Assembly (NCBI RefSeq): GCF_032598905.1
Contig: NZ_CP122458.1
Location: 4,278,001-4,342,000, forward strand
From: Streptomyces sp. 11x1
Lineage (GTDB): Bacteria > Actinomycetota > Actinomycetes > Streptomycetales > Streptomycetaceae
DNA: 64,000 nt
Direction of reading: 5' to 3'
In this document: one piece after another, positions 26,048 through 35,074 of the stretch
How positions within the stretch are numbered: the first letter of the stretch is position 1
Layout: each line of letters opens with the position of its first letter
Program-made: the position numbers and the translations under genes
The notes under the pieces: model-generated
What the model saw: the letters and a program-made list of their open reading frames with translations, nothing else
The model's database searches: none
What the model was told of the DNA's origin: nothing

Positions 26048-27207
26048 GCGGCACGACCATGCGGCGGACCGGCGTCCTCGCGTCCACGGCGGCGCTGCTG
26101 CTCGCCACGGCGGCCACGGGCACGGCGAGCGCGGCCGAGACGACCCCCCGGTCCTGGGAGTACCAGGCGCTGAAGCTGGGCGCGGCACAGCAGGTCGCCC
26201 AGGGCGAGGGCGTCACCGTCGCGGTCCTCGACACCGGCGTGGACGCCGACCATCCCGCTCTGAAGGGGAAGGTGACCACGGGCCCCGACTACATCGGGGA
26301 GGGCTCGGACTCCGAGGAGGCGGACAACGAGGGCCGGCACGGTACGGCGATGGCCTCGGACGTCCTCAAGGTCGCCCCGAAGGCGAAGATCCTCTCGCTG
26401 CGGGTGACCGACGGGAGCGGCGAGCCGGGGTACAGCAAGGGCGGCAACCCCATCGCGCAGGGGATCGACTACGCGATCGAGCACGGCGCGGACGTGATCT
26501 CCATGTCGATCGGCGACCAGATGCTCGGCAACAGCTACGACGAGGACGAGACCGACGCCCTGGGCCGCGCCGCCCTGGCGGGCGTCCCGGTCCTCGCCTC
26601 GGCGGGCAACAACGGCGACCTCTTCAACGACGCCCAGTACCCGGCGGGTTACCCGGGTGTGATCGCGGTCGCCGCGCTCCAGCAGGACGGCACCCGGGCC
26701 GCGTTCTCCACCGTGCGGACGTACAACGCGGTCGCGGCACCCGGCGTGGACATCATGAGCGCGAGCGACGGCGGCGGCTACGCGACGATCGACGGCACCT
26801 CGCCCGCGACGGCGCTCGCCTCCGGTGTCGTCGCCCTGATGCTCTCCCGCAACGACAAGCTGACCCCGGCCCAGGTCAGGACGATCCTGACCACGACCGC
26901 CGGGCACGCCGCCCAGGGGCACAGCCCGCTGGACGGGTACGGCATCGTCGACGCGCCCGCCGCGGTCGAGGCCGCGGGGAAGCCGCCGGAGGACCGCACC
27001 GCGCCGGTGGCGTACAAGGGCGAGGAGCACCTGGCCACCCCGGACGGCACGTCGAAGACCAAGCACCCCGAGTTGGACTCGGAGCTGGTGACGATCGGGG
27101 GCGGTGCGGCGGCGGTCGGGCTGCTGCTGGCCGTGGTGGCGGTGTTCGTCGGCCGGGCGGGCCGACGGCGTACGGCACCGGTCGCGGGCGGCGCCGGGGC
27201 GCGCTGA
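26044..27207 (+). CDS. Mycosin-like S8 serine protease (type VII secretion-associated family)
   Basis: A 387-residue subtilisin-type protease with a signal peptide (to about residue 31), catalytic Asp63 (VAVLDTGVD), His99 (RHGTAMAS), oxyanion Asn (ASAGNN) and Ser253 (GTSPATALASG), then a C-terminal membrane segment at about 350-372 and a basic tail. That anchor-plus-protease layout is typical of mycosins (MycP), which work with ESX secretion. No EccC, EccD, EccE or WXG100 gene is nearby, so this pair is an orphan. Confidence 0.9.
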   Translation: MSGTTMRRTGVLASTAALLLATAATGTASAAETTPRSWEYQALKLGAAQQVAQGEGVTVAVLDTGVDADHPALKGKVTTGPDYIGEGSDSEEADNEGRHGTAMASDVLKVAPKAKILSLRVTDGSGEPGYSKGGNPIAQGIDYAIEHGADVISMSIGDQMLGNSYDEDETDALGRAALAGVPVLASAGNNGDLFNDAQYPAGYPGVIAVAALQQDGTRAAFSTVRTYNAVAAPGVDIMSASDGGGYATIDGTSPATALASGVVALMLSRNDKLTPAQVRTILTTTAGHAAQGHSPLDGYGIVDAPAAVEAAGKPPEDRTAPVAYKGEEHLATPDGTSKTKHPELDSELVTIGGGAAAVGLLLAVVAVFVGRAGRRRTAPVAGGAGAR

Positions 27208-27241
27208 GCGTATTCTCGCCGGCCCGCATATCTTGGCGCCC

Positions 27242-27637
27242 ATGCAGTCCTACACGATCGGGCAGGCCGCGCGGCTGCTCGGGGTCAGCCCCGACACCGC
27301 GCGGCGCTGGGCGGACGCGGGCCGGATGGCGACGCGACGCGACGAGAGCGGGCGTCGGCTCATCGACGGGAAGGACCTCGCGGCCTTCTCCGTACGCCTC
27401 GCCCGGGACGCCGCCGACGAGGCCGAGGTTCCGTACACGTCGGCGCGCAACGCCTTCTCCGGCATCGTCACCGCCGTGAAGCTCGGTGACGTGGCGGCCC
27501 AGGTCGAGATCCAGGCGGGTCCGCACCGCCTGGTCTCCCTGCTCACCCGGGAGGCCGTGGAGGAACTGGGCCTGGAGGTCGGCATGGAGGCCACGGCCCG
27601 GGTGAAGTCCACGAACGTCCACATCGACCGGACATGA
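27242..27637 (+). CDS. MerR-type helix-turn-helix plus TOBE-domain protein (molybdate-binding type)
   Basis: A 131-residue protein: an N-terminal excisionase/MerR-like motif (TIGQAARLLGVSPDTARRWADAG) and a C-terminal TOBE/Mop domain (SARNAFSGIVTAVKLGDVAAQVEI, ending ARVKSTNVHIDR). Such fusions bind molybdate or tungstate. No modABC genes are adjacent. No clear ribosome site precedes the ATG, so it could be leaderless. Confidence 0.85.
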   Translation: MQSYTIGQAARLLGVSPDTARRWADAGRMATRRDESGRRLIDGKDLAAFSVRLARDAADEAEVPYTSARNAFSGIVTAVKLGDVAAQVEIQAGPHRLVSLLTREAVEELGLEVGMEATARVKSTNVHIDRT

Positions 27638-27665
27638 GCGCCGTCCCTCCGTCACCGAGGGCCGG

Positions 27666-28652
27666 TCACCACTCGGGGGCGAGGGCGGCCACCAGCCGGT
27701 CGACGGCCGCGGGGTCCGGCAGCCTGGCCTTGGCCAGCAGCTCCACGATCTGCCCGTCCGCGAACTCCCGCTGTGCCGCGGTGACTTCCGGATCGATCGC
27801 GCACTCGGCCTGCACCCGCACATAGTTCAGCTCGGTCGCGAAGAGCATGGAGAACGACTCCACGCCCTTGATACGCCCGGGCCCTCCGGCCGCCACGTAG
27901 CCACGCACCAGCCGCCGGGCGGACGCGGCGCGGAAGCCGTTCCCGCCGGCCCACACATGGACGGCCCGGGCGAGTTCCCGCTCCGCCGAGACGGGCCCGG
28001 CGTTGTCCCAGTCGAGGAGGGCGGGTCCGACCGGCCCCACCAGCACGTTCTGCGGCCGCATGTCGAGATGCGAGGTCACGGTGTCGCCCCCCCCGGACGG
28101 GGTGACGTACGCCGCCAACTCCACCGCCCGAGTGACCGCGAACCGCTCCAGCGCCGCCGCCCACGGCACCCCGGCCCGCCGTACCGCCTCGCACACCCGA
28201 GCCCACTCCGCCGGCCCAGGACACCGCTCGTACCAGTCGTTCGGCGTCTCCCCGGTCCCCTCCCCGGCCCGGTGCAGCAGCGCGAGGGTCCGCCCGCACC
28301 AGGTGAGCAGCTCCGGGTCACGGGGGTCCGCCTCGCTCCCGTCCACCCAGCCGTACACCTTCACGTACGCCCCGCCCATCGACTCCGGGAGCCGTGACAC
28401 ATACGCCCCGTGCCGGTCCGCGAGGAAGCGTGGCGCCGAGATCCCCAGCCCCTCCGCCGCGTTCCGCAGCCCGGCCTCCCGAGCGACCTGCTCCTCGTCA
28501 CACCCGAACAGCAACTCCTTGACCGCCCACACCCCGTCGCCCCCGGACAACCGCCAGATCTGCCCCAGGGCCCCACGGGCGACGGGCGCCATCTCCCAGG
28601 CCCCGCCTCCCAGTCCGTACGCATCCGCTATGAACCCGGCCCTGCTCCGCAT
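27666..28652 (-). CDS. Phosphotransferase-family protein (choline/aminoglycoside kinase fold)
   Basis: A 328-residue kinase-fold protein: WAVKELLFG carries the ATP-binding lysine, SHLDMRPQNVLV corresponds to the HGDxxxxN catalytic loop (with Ser-His-Leu-Asp), and LLDWDNAGP to the Mg-binding DxD. Start ATG at 28652. The natural substrate cannot be told from sequence. Confidence 0.82.
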   Translation of the reverse strand: MRSRAGFIADAYGLGGGAWEMAPVARGALGQIWRLSGGDGVWAVKELLFGCDEEQVAREAGLRNAAEGLGISAPRFLADRHGAYVSRLPESMGGAYVKVYGWVDGSEADPRDPELLTWCGRTLALLHRAGEGTGETPNDWYERCPGPAEWARVCEAVRRAGVPWAAALERFAVTRAVELAAYVTPSGGGDTVTSHLDMRPQNVLVGPVGPALLDWDNAGPVSAERELARAVHVWAGGNGFRAASARRLVRGYVAAGGPGRIKGVESFSMLFATELNYVRVQAECAIDPEVTAAQREFADGQIVELLAKARLPDPAAVDRLVAALAPEW

Positions 28653-28716
28653 GCGGCCACCCTTCGTTCGACCCACGGCATGTAATACGCGAACGGGACC
28701 GGTCACAAACGGATTT

Positions 28717-28732
28717 GGGCCCGTGCGGGCCC
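28717..28732 (-). terminator. Short hairpin after the ATPase gene
   Basis: GGGCCC, loop GTGC, GGGCCC immediately after the stop of the minus-strand gene, followed on that strand by AAATCC. The stem is only six pairs but wholly GC. Confidence 0.45.
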
Positions 28733-29227
28733 TCACCTGGTCAGGGACGCGCTCGGTGCCGCCAGGTCGAACCAGACCGCCTTGCCGTCGGGGTGGACGA
28801 GGTTGCCGCCGGCCGGGAGGGCCGCGGCGGTGCCCCAGTGCCCTTCGGTGAGGGCGTCCACGAGGTAGAGCCCGCGTCCACCCTCCTCCCAGCCGCCCGG
28901 CGTCAACTCCCGCATGACCGGCGGGCTCTCGTCCCCGTCGAAGACGATCACGCGCACGCGCCAGGTCTCCACCGACAGCCAGAGAACCGATCCTCCGCCC
29001 TTGGCGTGCACACAGGCGTTCGTGACCAGCTCGGACGTGCACAGGGCGGCCGCGTCGACGAGGGTGTCGAGCCCGAGGGCGCGCAGGACGGTGGCGACGA
29101 AGTCACGGGCGATGAGCGGGGAGGTGTCGAGGGACGGACAGAACAGGGTGTACGTCGTCGCCGCGGGCGAGAGCCAGGGGGCGGCACCGGGGAACGGGGC
29201 GCGGAGACTACGGGCGGTTTCGGTCAC
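28733..29227 (-). CDS. HATPase_c anti-sigma-type ATP-binding protein (RsbW-like)
   Basis: A 164-residue protein with a GHKL N-box (LCTSELVTNACVHA) and a G-box-like segment (EEGGRGLYLVDALT). Streptomycetes have many such proteins; they bind sigma factors or anti-anti-sigma factors. No partner gene is adjacent. Confidence 0.85.
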   Translation of the reverse strand: MTETARSLRAPFPGAAPWLSPAATTYTLFCPSLDTSPLIARDFVATVLRALGLDTLVDAAALCTSELVTNACVHAKGGGSVLWLSVETWRVRVIVFDGDESPPVMRELTPGGWEEGGRGLYLVDALTEGHWGTAAALPAGGNLVHPDGKAVWFDLAAPSASLTR

Positions 29228-29643
29228 GGGTGATCAACTCCATTGCGACGAGAAGGGATTGCTCGCCTCCCTACCGCGTCCGTGGCTCCTCCTCGGGTGT
29301 CGACGGCCGGGGGTGCGCTGACGACTGGCGCACAGATGAGTAGCCTTGCGGTGCAGGTTAGTAATCGTTCGAGCACTCTCCGTGAGCGCAGGAATGACCG
29401 TAGTCGGCCCGTTCGCGCCGCCGCAATGGGGTCGGTGGAAGTACTACGAAAGCGCGTCGCCCTAGGCCCTGTCGTCTGGATCACGCCCGGGCCGCGGGGC
29501 CTGGAGCCCCGGCCCGACCCTCACCCCGAGTGGTTCGCGAGCCGGTCGGAGGGTCGTGTGATGATGGGCGGGAGGGTGCCCGCAGGGGGCGGGCGGCGCT
29601 CCGCCGGGAGCGCGGACACAACGGGTACGGGGACGGAACCGTC
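29228..29643. other. Divergent gene-free region
   Basis: About 415 bases between divergent genes (anti-sigma-type ATPase and transglutaminase-like). It should hold both promoters. I see no coding sequence and no strong palindrome. Confidence 0.4.
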
Positions 29644-30414
29644 ATGACCAGTCGGCTGCTCATGTCGTACAACGCGCAGGTCAAACGGGCCGCGGTGAAT
29701 GTGCGGGAACCCTCGGGCGTGCTCGGCTCCACCCGGGCCACGCAGATCCTGGACCATGACGACCCGCTGGTCGGGGCGGTCGCGCGCCGGGTGCTGAACG
29801 AGGCCACACCGCGTGACGCGCTGCGGACCGCGCACCGGATCATCGCCCGGGACGTACGGCCCGTGTACTCGGTGGAGGACCGCCGGCGGGTGTCGCGGAC
29901 GCTGCGGCTGCGGCGCGGCTCGTGCAGTCAGCGGATGGCGGCACTGGAGGCGGTCGCACGGGCGGTCCGGGTGCGGACGCGGGTGCGCGGGCTGCTGGTG
30001 GACGGGGCCTTCTGGTATCCGCGGTTCCCTCGGCTGAAGCCGTTCGTGCCGGAGCAGGTCCTGCTGGCCTGGCCGGAGTTCAGGATCAGCGGCGCCTGGG
30101 TCCCCATCGGCGAACTCTTCGACTCCCCCGCCCCCGGCGGCGACGGCGAGGGCTTCGCCAACAAGGGCGGCGAGACCCTCTTCGACGCGGTGGCCCGTAC
30201 GGGGGTCCGCTGGGACGCCTGCGGCACCGAGGCCGGCACCGGATCCGGCCCCGCCTGCGATCTCTCCGCCCGGGTCGTCGCCGACCTCGGCCGCTTCGAC
30301 GACCGCGACGAACTCTTCACCCGCCACGGCCAGACCCTGTGCTGGACGGCCCGCACCCTGAGCGAACCGGTCCTCGGCCGTTGGAGCGCGGGAGCGACCC
30401 GCCCGAGGCCCTGA
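29644..30414 (+). CDS. Transglutaminase-like domain protein
   Basis: A 256-residue protein. RRGSCSQRMAALEAVARAV resembles the Cys-bearing helix of the transglutaminase/cysteine-protease core, followed by strands RGLLVDGAFWYPRF. No signal peptide. The start ATG at 29644 (GGGGACGGAA upstream) was chosen over an upstream GTG because the first part of the longer frame has no protein character. Whether it is catalytic is unknown. Confidence 0.65.
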   Translation: MTSRLLMSYNAQVKRAAVNVREPSGVLGSTRATQILDHDDPLVGAVARRVLNEATPRDALRTAHRIIARDVRPVYSVEDRRRVSRTLRLRRGSCSQRMAALEAVARAVRVRTRVRGLLVDGAFWYPRFPRLKPFVPEQVLLAWPEFRISGAWVPIGELFDSPAPGGDGEGFANKGGETLFDAVARTGVRWDACGTEAGTGSGPACDLSARVVADLGRFDDRDELFTRHGQTLCWTARTLSEPVLGRWSAGATRPRP

Positions 30415-30493
30415 ACCACCCACTCCGCCCGAGCCGCTCGCGCCCCGCCCACCTCGTCAGCCCTCGCACATCGGCACGTACCGTCCCGCCCCG

Positions 30494-32050
30494 TCACCCG
30501 GCGCCGCCGACGCTCCCTCCGCCGTCGGCGACCCCCCGTACCGTGAAGCCGGTCACCAGGCCCCCGCCCTCGCGGCGGAAGGCGAACGGGGCACCCTCGT
30601 GGGCGGAGGAGACGGCTCGGACGATCGAGAGGCCGAGGCCCGAACCGGGCAGACTGCGGGCGTCGGGGGCCCGATAGAAGCGGTCGAAGATGCGTTCGAG
30701 GTCGCAGTCGGGGACGCCGGGGCCCCGGTCGAGGACCTCGACGCGGACCACGTCCGAGTCGTGGCCGGGTCCGCCCGGAACGGCGAGCCCGCCCAGGTCG
30801 CCGCGGTCCCCCAGCTCACCCAGACCGCCCAGCTCACCGAGGGCCCCCGCCGGCCCCCGGGCCACCACGACCTCGATCGCCCCCGAGCCGCCGCGGTCGA
30901 ACTTGGCCGCGTTCTCCACCAGGTTGGAGATGGCCCGCTGCAGCGCCCCGGCCCTCCCCTCGACGGTCGTGTCCCCGGCCACCCGGACGACGATCTCGCG
31001 CCCGGTGCGCCGCCGCGCGGTCCCGGCGACCTCCTCCGCGAGGTCGGCCAACTGCACCCGCTGCACCGGCTCGGTGCTCGACTGCCCGGCCGCGAGGTCG
31101 ACCAACTCGTTCACCAGGTCGGTCAGTTCCAGGGCCTCCTGGGAGAGGTCGTCGACGAGTTCCTCCCGTACCCGCGGCGGCAGCTCGTCGATGCGCCGGA
31201 GCAGGGAGATGTTGGTACGCAGGGACGTGAGGGGCGTGCGCAGTTCGTGTCCCGCGTCCTGGACCAGGCGCCGTTGGTCCTCCTCCGACTGCGCGAGCCG
31301 AACCAGCATGCGGTCGAAGGAGCGGCCCAGCCGCCCCACCTCGTCCCGGCCCGCGACCGGCACCTGGATGCCGAGATGCCCGGTCCGGGCCACGTCCTCC
31401 GCCGCCCCCGCCAGCTGCACCAGCCGCCGGGTCTGCCGCCGCGCCAGCCACCACCCGAACAGCCCGGCCGAGATGACGACACCGGAGACGAACAACAGGG
31501 TCCGTTGCTGCAGCTCCCGCAGCAGGTCCTCCGTGTCGCTGAACTCCTGCGCGACCTGCACCGCGCCCCGGCCGCCGCCGAGCGCGACGGTCACCACCCG
31601 GTAGCGGTCGTTGCCGACCTCGACCTCGCCGTGCTCCACCGTCACCCCCGCCGGCGCCGCGTCGGCCGTACGGCGGTCGGCGTCACGGACGGGCAGGCCG
31701 GGGGCGCCCTTGTCGAGGATCTCCCCGTGCGGGCCGAGCACCTGGACGTCCGTCCGGCCGGAGCGGATCAGGTCGTCGCGCGGACCGCCGGTGTCGCCCG
31801 ACGCGAAGTCCTCCGGCGTCAGCGGGTCCTGCTCCACCAACTCCCGCAGATCACGCACGACCTCGGCGAACACGGTCTGCTCGTCGACCCGCACCAGCCG
31901 CGCCGCCGCGCTGTAGCTGAGGATCCCGACGAGGACGGTGACGACACACGCCACCGCCACGAACGACACGGTGAACGTGGCCCGCAGCGAGGGGACCGGA
32001 CGCAGCCGGGAGAGCAGCCGGGACACCCGGACGCCACGGAGCGGCGGCAT
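30494..32050 (-). CDS. Sensor histidine kinase with HAMP domain
   Basis: A 518-residue kinase: TM1 about 26-48, an extracytoplasmic sensor of about 135 residues, TM2 about 185-203, HAMP, phospho-accepting His268 in DAGHELRTPLTSLR, N-box SNLVENAAKFD, and G-boxes DRGPGVPD and GSGLGLSIV. The region before the N-box/G1 has an extended Gly/Leu-rich insert (GELGGLGELGDRGDLGG). It resembles MprB-type kinases. It lies 12 bases downstream of its response regulator. Confidence 0.92.
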   Translation of the reverse strand: MPPLRGVRVSRLLSRLRPVPSLRATFTVSFVAVACVVTVLVGILSYSAAARLVRVDEQTVFAEVVRDLRELVEQDPLTPEDFASGDTGGPRDDLIRSGRTDVQVLGPHGEILDKGAPGLPVRDADRRTADAAPAGVTVEHGEVEVGNDRYRVVTVALGGGRGAVQVAQEFSDTEDLLRELQQRTLLFVSGVVISAGLFGWWLARRQTRRLVQLAGAAEDVARTGHLGIQVPVAGRDEVGRLGRSFDRMLVRLAQSEEDQRRLVQDAGHELRTPLTSLRTNISLLRRIDELPPRVREELVDDLSQEALELTDLVNELVDLAAGQSSTEPVQRVQLADLAEEVAGTARRRTGREIVVRVAGDTTVEGRAGALQRAISNLVENAAKFDRGGSGAIEVVVARGPAGALGELGGLGELGDRGDLGGLAVPGGPGHDSDVVRVEVLDRGPGVPDCDLERIFDRFYRAPDARSLPGSGLGLSIVRAVSSAHEGAPFAFRREGGGLVTGFTVRGVADGGGSVGGAG

Positions 32051-32062
32051 CGCGCGCAGCCC

Positions 32063-32806
32063 TCAGTCTTCCCGCAGCGCATACCCCACACCGCGCACGG
32101 TGTGGATCAGCGCCGGTGCCCCGGGCTCGTCGAGCTTGCGGCGCAGATAACCGACGTAGACGGCGAGGTTCTTCGAGCCGGGACCGAAGTCGTAGCCCCA
32201 GATCCGGTCGTAGATGGTCGCGTGGTCGAGGACGATGCCGGCGTTGCGGACCAGCAGTTCGAGCAGGTCGAACTCGGTCCGGGTCAGCTCCAGTTCCCGC
32301 GCCCCGCGCCACGCCCGCCGCGCCTGGACGTCCATGCGCAGGCCGGCGGCCGTGAGGAGCCCGCCGGAGTCCGGGGCCGCAGCATGGGTCTGGGCTGCGG
32401 CCGCCGACGACGGGGCCGGAGCCGCGAACCCGTCCGAACCGCCCGTCCGCCGCAGCAGCGCCCTCAACCGCGCGAACACCTCTTCGACGTCGAACGGTTT
32501 GACGACGTAGTCGTCCGCTCCGGCGTCGAGGCCGGCGATCCGGTCGGCGGTCTCCACGAGCGCGGTGAGCATCAGGATCGGCGTCCTGTCACCCTCCGCG
32601 CGCAGCACCCGGCAGACCTGGAGGCCGTCTATGCCGGGCATCATCACATCGAGCACGAGCACGTCGGGCCGGTTGCGGTGCGCCTGGGCGAGCGCCTCGA
32701 CGCCGTCGGCGACCGCCGTGACCTCGTACCCCTCCAGGGTCAGCGCGCGTTCCAGGGCATGGCGGATGGCGCGGTCGTCCTCGGCGAGCAGCACGTTCTG
32801 GGGCAC
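32063..32806 (-). CDS. OmpR-family response regulator
   Basis: A 247-residue regulator: receiver with acidic pocket AEDD, phospho-acceptor Asp53 (VLDVMMPGIDG) and Lys103 (VVKPFD), a long Ala/Ser-rich linker (about 125-150), then an OmpR winged helix (LTRTEFDLLELLV, VYVGYLRRKL, IHTVRGVGYALRED). Cotranscribed with the kinase that follows. The signal is unknown. Confidence 0.93.
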   Translation of the reverse strand: MPQNVLLAEDDRAIRHALERALTLEGYEVTAVADGVEALAQAHRNRPDVLVLDVMMPGIDGLQVCRVLRAEGDRTPILMLTALVETADRIAGLDAGADDYVVKPFDVEEVFARLRALLRRTGGSDGFAAPAPSSAAAAQTHAAAPDSGGLLTAAGLRMDVQARRAWRGARELELTRTEFDLLELLVRNAGIVLDHATIYDRIWGYDFGPGSKNLAVYVGYLRRKLDEPGAPALIHTVRGVGYALRED

Positions 32807-33086
32807 CCCACCAGTCTGCCAAGGTCACGGGCGCCCACCACCTCGTCCAGAGCACCGGACCGCCCTTCTTACCGGCCTCTCACCCCGACCGCGCGTCCGG
32901 CTTACTCCTCAGACGCAGCCTGTCCGTGTGACACCCCGCCGCACGGGAACCCGGGCAGAGCGAGCAGATGAAGTACAAAGGGTCCCGATCGACCAAACCG
33001 GCACCATCAACCACAACATCGGACAATGACACCACCTCCGCACAACTGCATCACCGCACCGCTCACGCCGTCGGGAAGGTAGGGCC

Positions 33087-34403
33087 TTGAGCCGCCGCAT
33101 GAAGATCGTGTTCCTGCTGCACAACGCGTACGCCATCGGCGGCACCGTCCGTACGACGCTGAACCTGGCGTCGGCGCTCGCGGACCACCACGACGTGGAG
33201 ATCGCCTCGATGGCCCGCCACCTGGAGGAGCCCCGCTTCGAGGTCGATCCGCGGGTCACGCTCGTCCCCCTGGTGGACATCCGCCCCTACAGCCCCGACC
33301 TGCGCGATCCGGCCCAGGCGCAGCCCGCGACGGACTTCCCGACCGAGGACAAGCGGCACCGCCAGTACAGCCGCCTCACCGACCTCCGGGTCCGCGAGTA
33401 TCTGGCCTGCTGCGACGCGGACGTCGTCATCGGCACCCGTCCCGGCATCAACGTCTACGTCTCCCGCTTCGCGCCCCGCCGCGCCCTGCGCATCGCCCAG
33501 GAACACCTGCGCCACGACGCCCACTCCAAGCAGCTCCGCAAGGTCCTCGCCCGGCACTACCGCACCCTGGACGCGGTCGTCGCGACCACGCGGGCGGACG
33601 CGGCGGTCTACCGCGCCCGGATGAAACTGCCCGGCGTACGGGTGATGTCGGTGCCCAACATCGTCCCGGAGGCCCAGGTCGCCCCGTCGGACGTCACGGC
33701 CCCCGTCATCGCGGCCGCCGGCCGCCTCGCCCGCGGCAAACGCTTCGACCTGCTGCTGGAGGCGTTCGCGAGGGTCGCCGCGAAGGAACCGGACTGGCAG
33801 CTGCGCATCTACGGCGGTGGCAAGCAGCAGGAGCGGCTGGAGGGCCTCGTCCAGGAGCTCCGTCTCACCGACCGGGCCCATCTGATGGGCCCGCACACCC
33901 CCATCGAGGAGGAGTTCGCGCGGGCCTCCATCGTGGTCAGCGCCTCCGACGCGGAGTCCTTCGGCATGACCCTCGTCGAGGCGATGCGCTGCGGGGTCCC
34001 GGTCGTCAGCACCGACTGCCCGCTGGGCCCCGCCGAGATCATCACCGACGGCGTCGACGGCCGCCTCGTCCCGGTCGACGACCCGCACGCCCTGGCCGAA
34101 GCCATCCTCGACCTCACCGCGGACCCGTCCCTCCGCCGCGCCATGGGCCGAGCGGCCCTGGCGAGCGCCCACCGCTACGACCCGGCCCCCATCGCCACCA
34201 AGTACGAGTACCTGTTCGCAGAACTGCGCGAAACAAGGCTCCAGCGCACCTGGGAACGGGAGTCGACGAGGGCGAAGGGCTGGCTGCGGCGGAGGGTGCG
34301 TACATGGAAGAGGGCCACACCCGCGCCGTTCAGGGGCGCGGGGCTGTCACATATGCGGCTCCGCCGCGCGGGCGCGAGCAACCACAGCCAACGCGCGGCC
34401 TGA
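33087..34403 (+). CDS. GT4-family glycosyltransferase
   Basis: A 438-residue GT-B enzyme: N-terminal KIVFLLHNAYAIGGTVRTTL, C-terminal GRLARGKRFDLLLEAF and the EX7E-type motif SDAESFGMTLVEAMRCG that binds the sugar nucleotide. Starts at TTG 33087 (GGAAGG upstream) or ATG 33099. The last 35 residues are encoded by a dispersed repeat and look accidental, so the repeat extended the gene. The acceptor is unknown. Confidence 0.88.
   Translation: MSRRMKIVFLLHNAYAIGGTVRTTLNLASALADHHDVEIASMARHLEEPRFEVDPRVTLVPLVDIRPYSPDLRDPAQAQPATDFPTEDKRHRQYSRLTDLRVREYLACCDADVVIGTRPGINVYVSRFAPRRALRIAQEHLRHDAHSKQLRKVLARHYRTLDAVVATTRADAAVYRARMKLPGVRVMSVPNIVPEAQVAPSDVTAPVIAAAGRLARGKRFDLLLEAFARVAAKEPDWQLRIYGGGKQQERLEGLVQELRLTDRAHLMGPHTPIEEEFARASIVVSASDAESFGMTLVEAMRCGVPVVSTDCPLGPAEIITDGVDGRLVPVDDPHALAEAILDLTADPSLRRAMGRAALASAHRYDPAPIATKYEYLFAELRETRLQRTWERESTRAKGWLRRRVRTWKRATPAPFRGAGLSHMRLRRAGASNHSQRAA
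34329..34400. repeat. Dispersed GC-rich repeat relative, copy C (in 3' end of glycosyltransferase)
   Basis: TTCAGGGGCGCGGGG matches the start of the repeats at 13525 and 52292, then diverges (CTGTCACATATGCGGCTCC). It is translated as the C-terminal tail of the glycosyltransferase. Confidence 0.65.
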
Positions 34404-34429
34404 CTCCGACCGCACCCCAACGGCGATCC

Positions 34430-35074
34430 TCAGCCCTTCAACGCCGCCAGCTGCTCCGCGAAGGGCACGACAACGAACCCCTCGGTCGCGGAGCCGGTCG
34501 CGGGGTCGGCCTCGGTCCCGGCCCCGGTCACGCGCTCGACCGGCGGAGCCCCCCGCCGGGACAGCCCGGCCATCAACCCGGCCAACTCGGACGCCGCCCG
34601 CTCGATCCGCCCGGCCAACCCCTGCGCACCCCAGTCCTCGGACGCGGCGTACACCCCCGTGGGCACCACGACGGCCCGCAGGTACGCGAACAGCGGCCGC
34701 AACGCGTGCTCCAGCACCAGCGAATGCCGGGCCGACCCTCCGGTCGCGGCGATCAGCACCGGCTTCCCGGCCAGCGCGTCCCGGTCCAGCACGTCGAAGA
34801 AGGACTTGAACAGCCCGCTGTAGGAGGCGGAGAACACCGGCGTGACGACCACGAGCCCGTCGGCCCCCGCCACCGCGTCCGACGCGGCGGCGAGCTTCCG
34901 GCCGGGGAACCCGTTGGTGAAGTTGTGGGCGATCTCGACCGCGAGGTCCCGCAGTTCGACGACCTGGACCTCGACGGACGCGTCCTGCCCGACCACGGCG
35001 GCGGCGAGCCGGTCGCCCAACAGCCGCGTGGACGAGGGCACACTCAGCCCCGCCGAGACGACGACGAGCTTCAC
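34430..35074 (-). CDS. NADPH-dependent FMN reductase
   Basis: A 214-residue flavodoxin-like reductase starting KLVVVSAGLSVPSSTRLLGD, with TPVFSASYSGLFKSFFDVL, the FMN-binding region of the CE1759/SsuE-like group. It overlaps the LLM oxidoreductase gene by ATGA, so it probably supplies reduced FMN to that enzyme. Confidence 0.9.
   Translation of the reverse strand: MKLVVVSAGLSVPSSTRLLGDRLAAAVVGQDASVEVQVVELRDLAVEIAHNFTNGFPGRKLAAASDAVAGADGLVVVTPVFSASYSGLFKSFFDVLDRDALAGKPVLIAATGGSARHSLVLEHALRPLFAYLRAVVVPTGVYAASEDWGAQGLAGRIERAASELAGLMAGLSRRGAPPVERVTGAGTEADPATGSATEGFVVVPFAEQLAALKG

Noticed and set aside
29468..29520. Possible insertion-sequence end near CCCTGTCGTCTGGATCAC
   Set aside because: No matching inverted copy and no transposase nearby.
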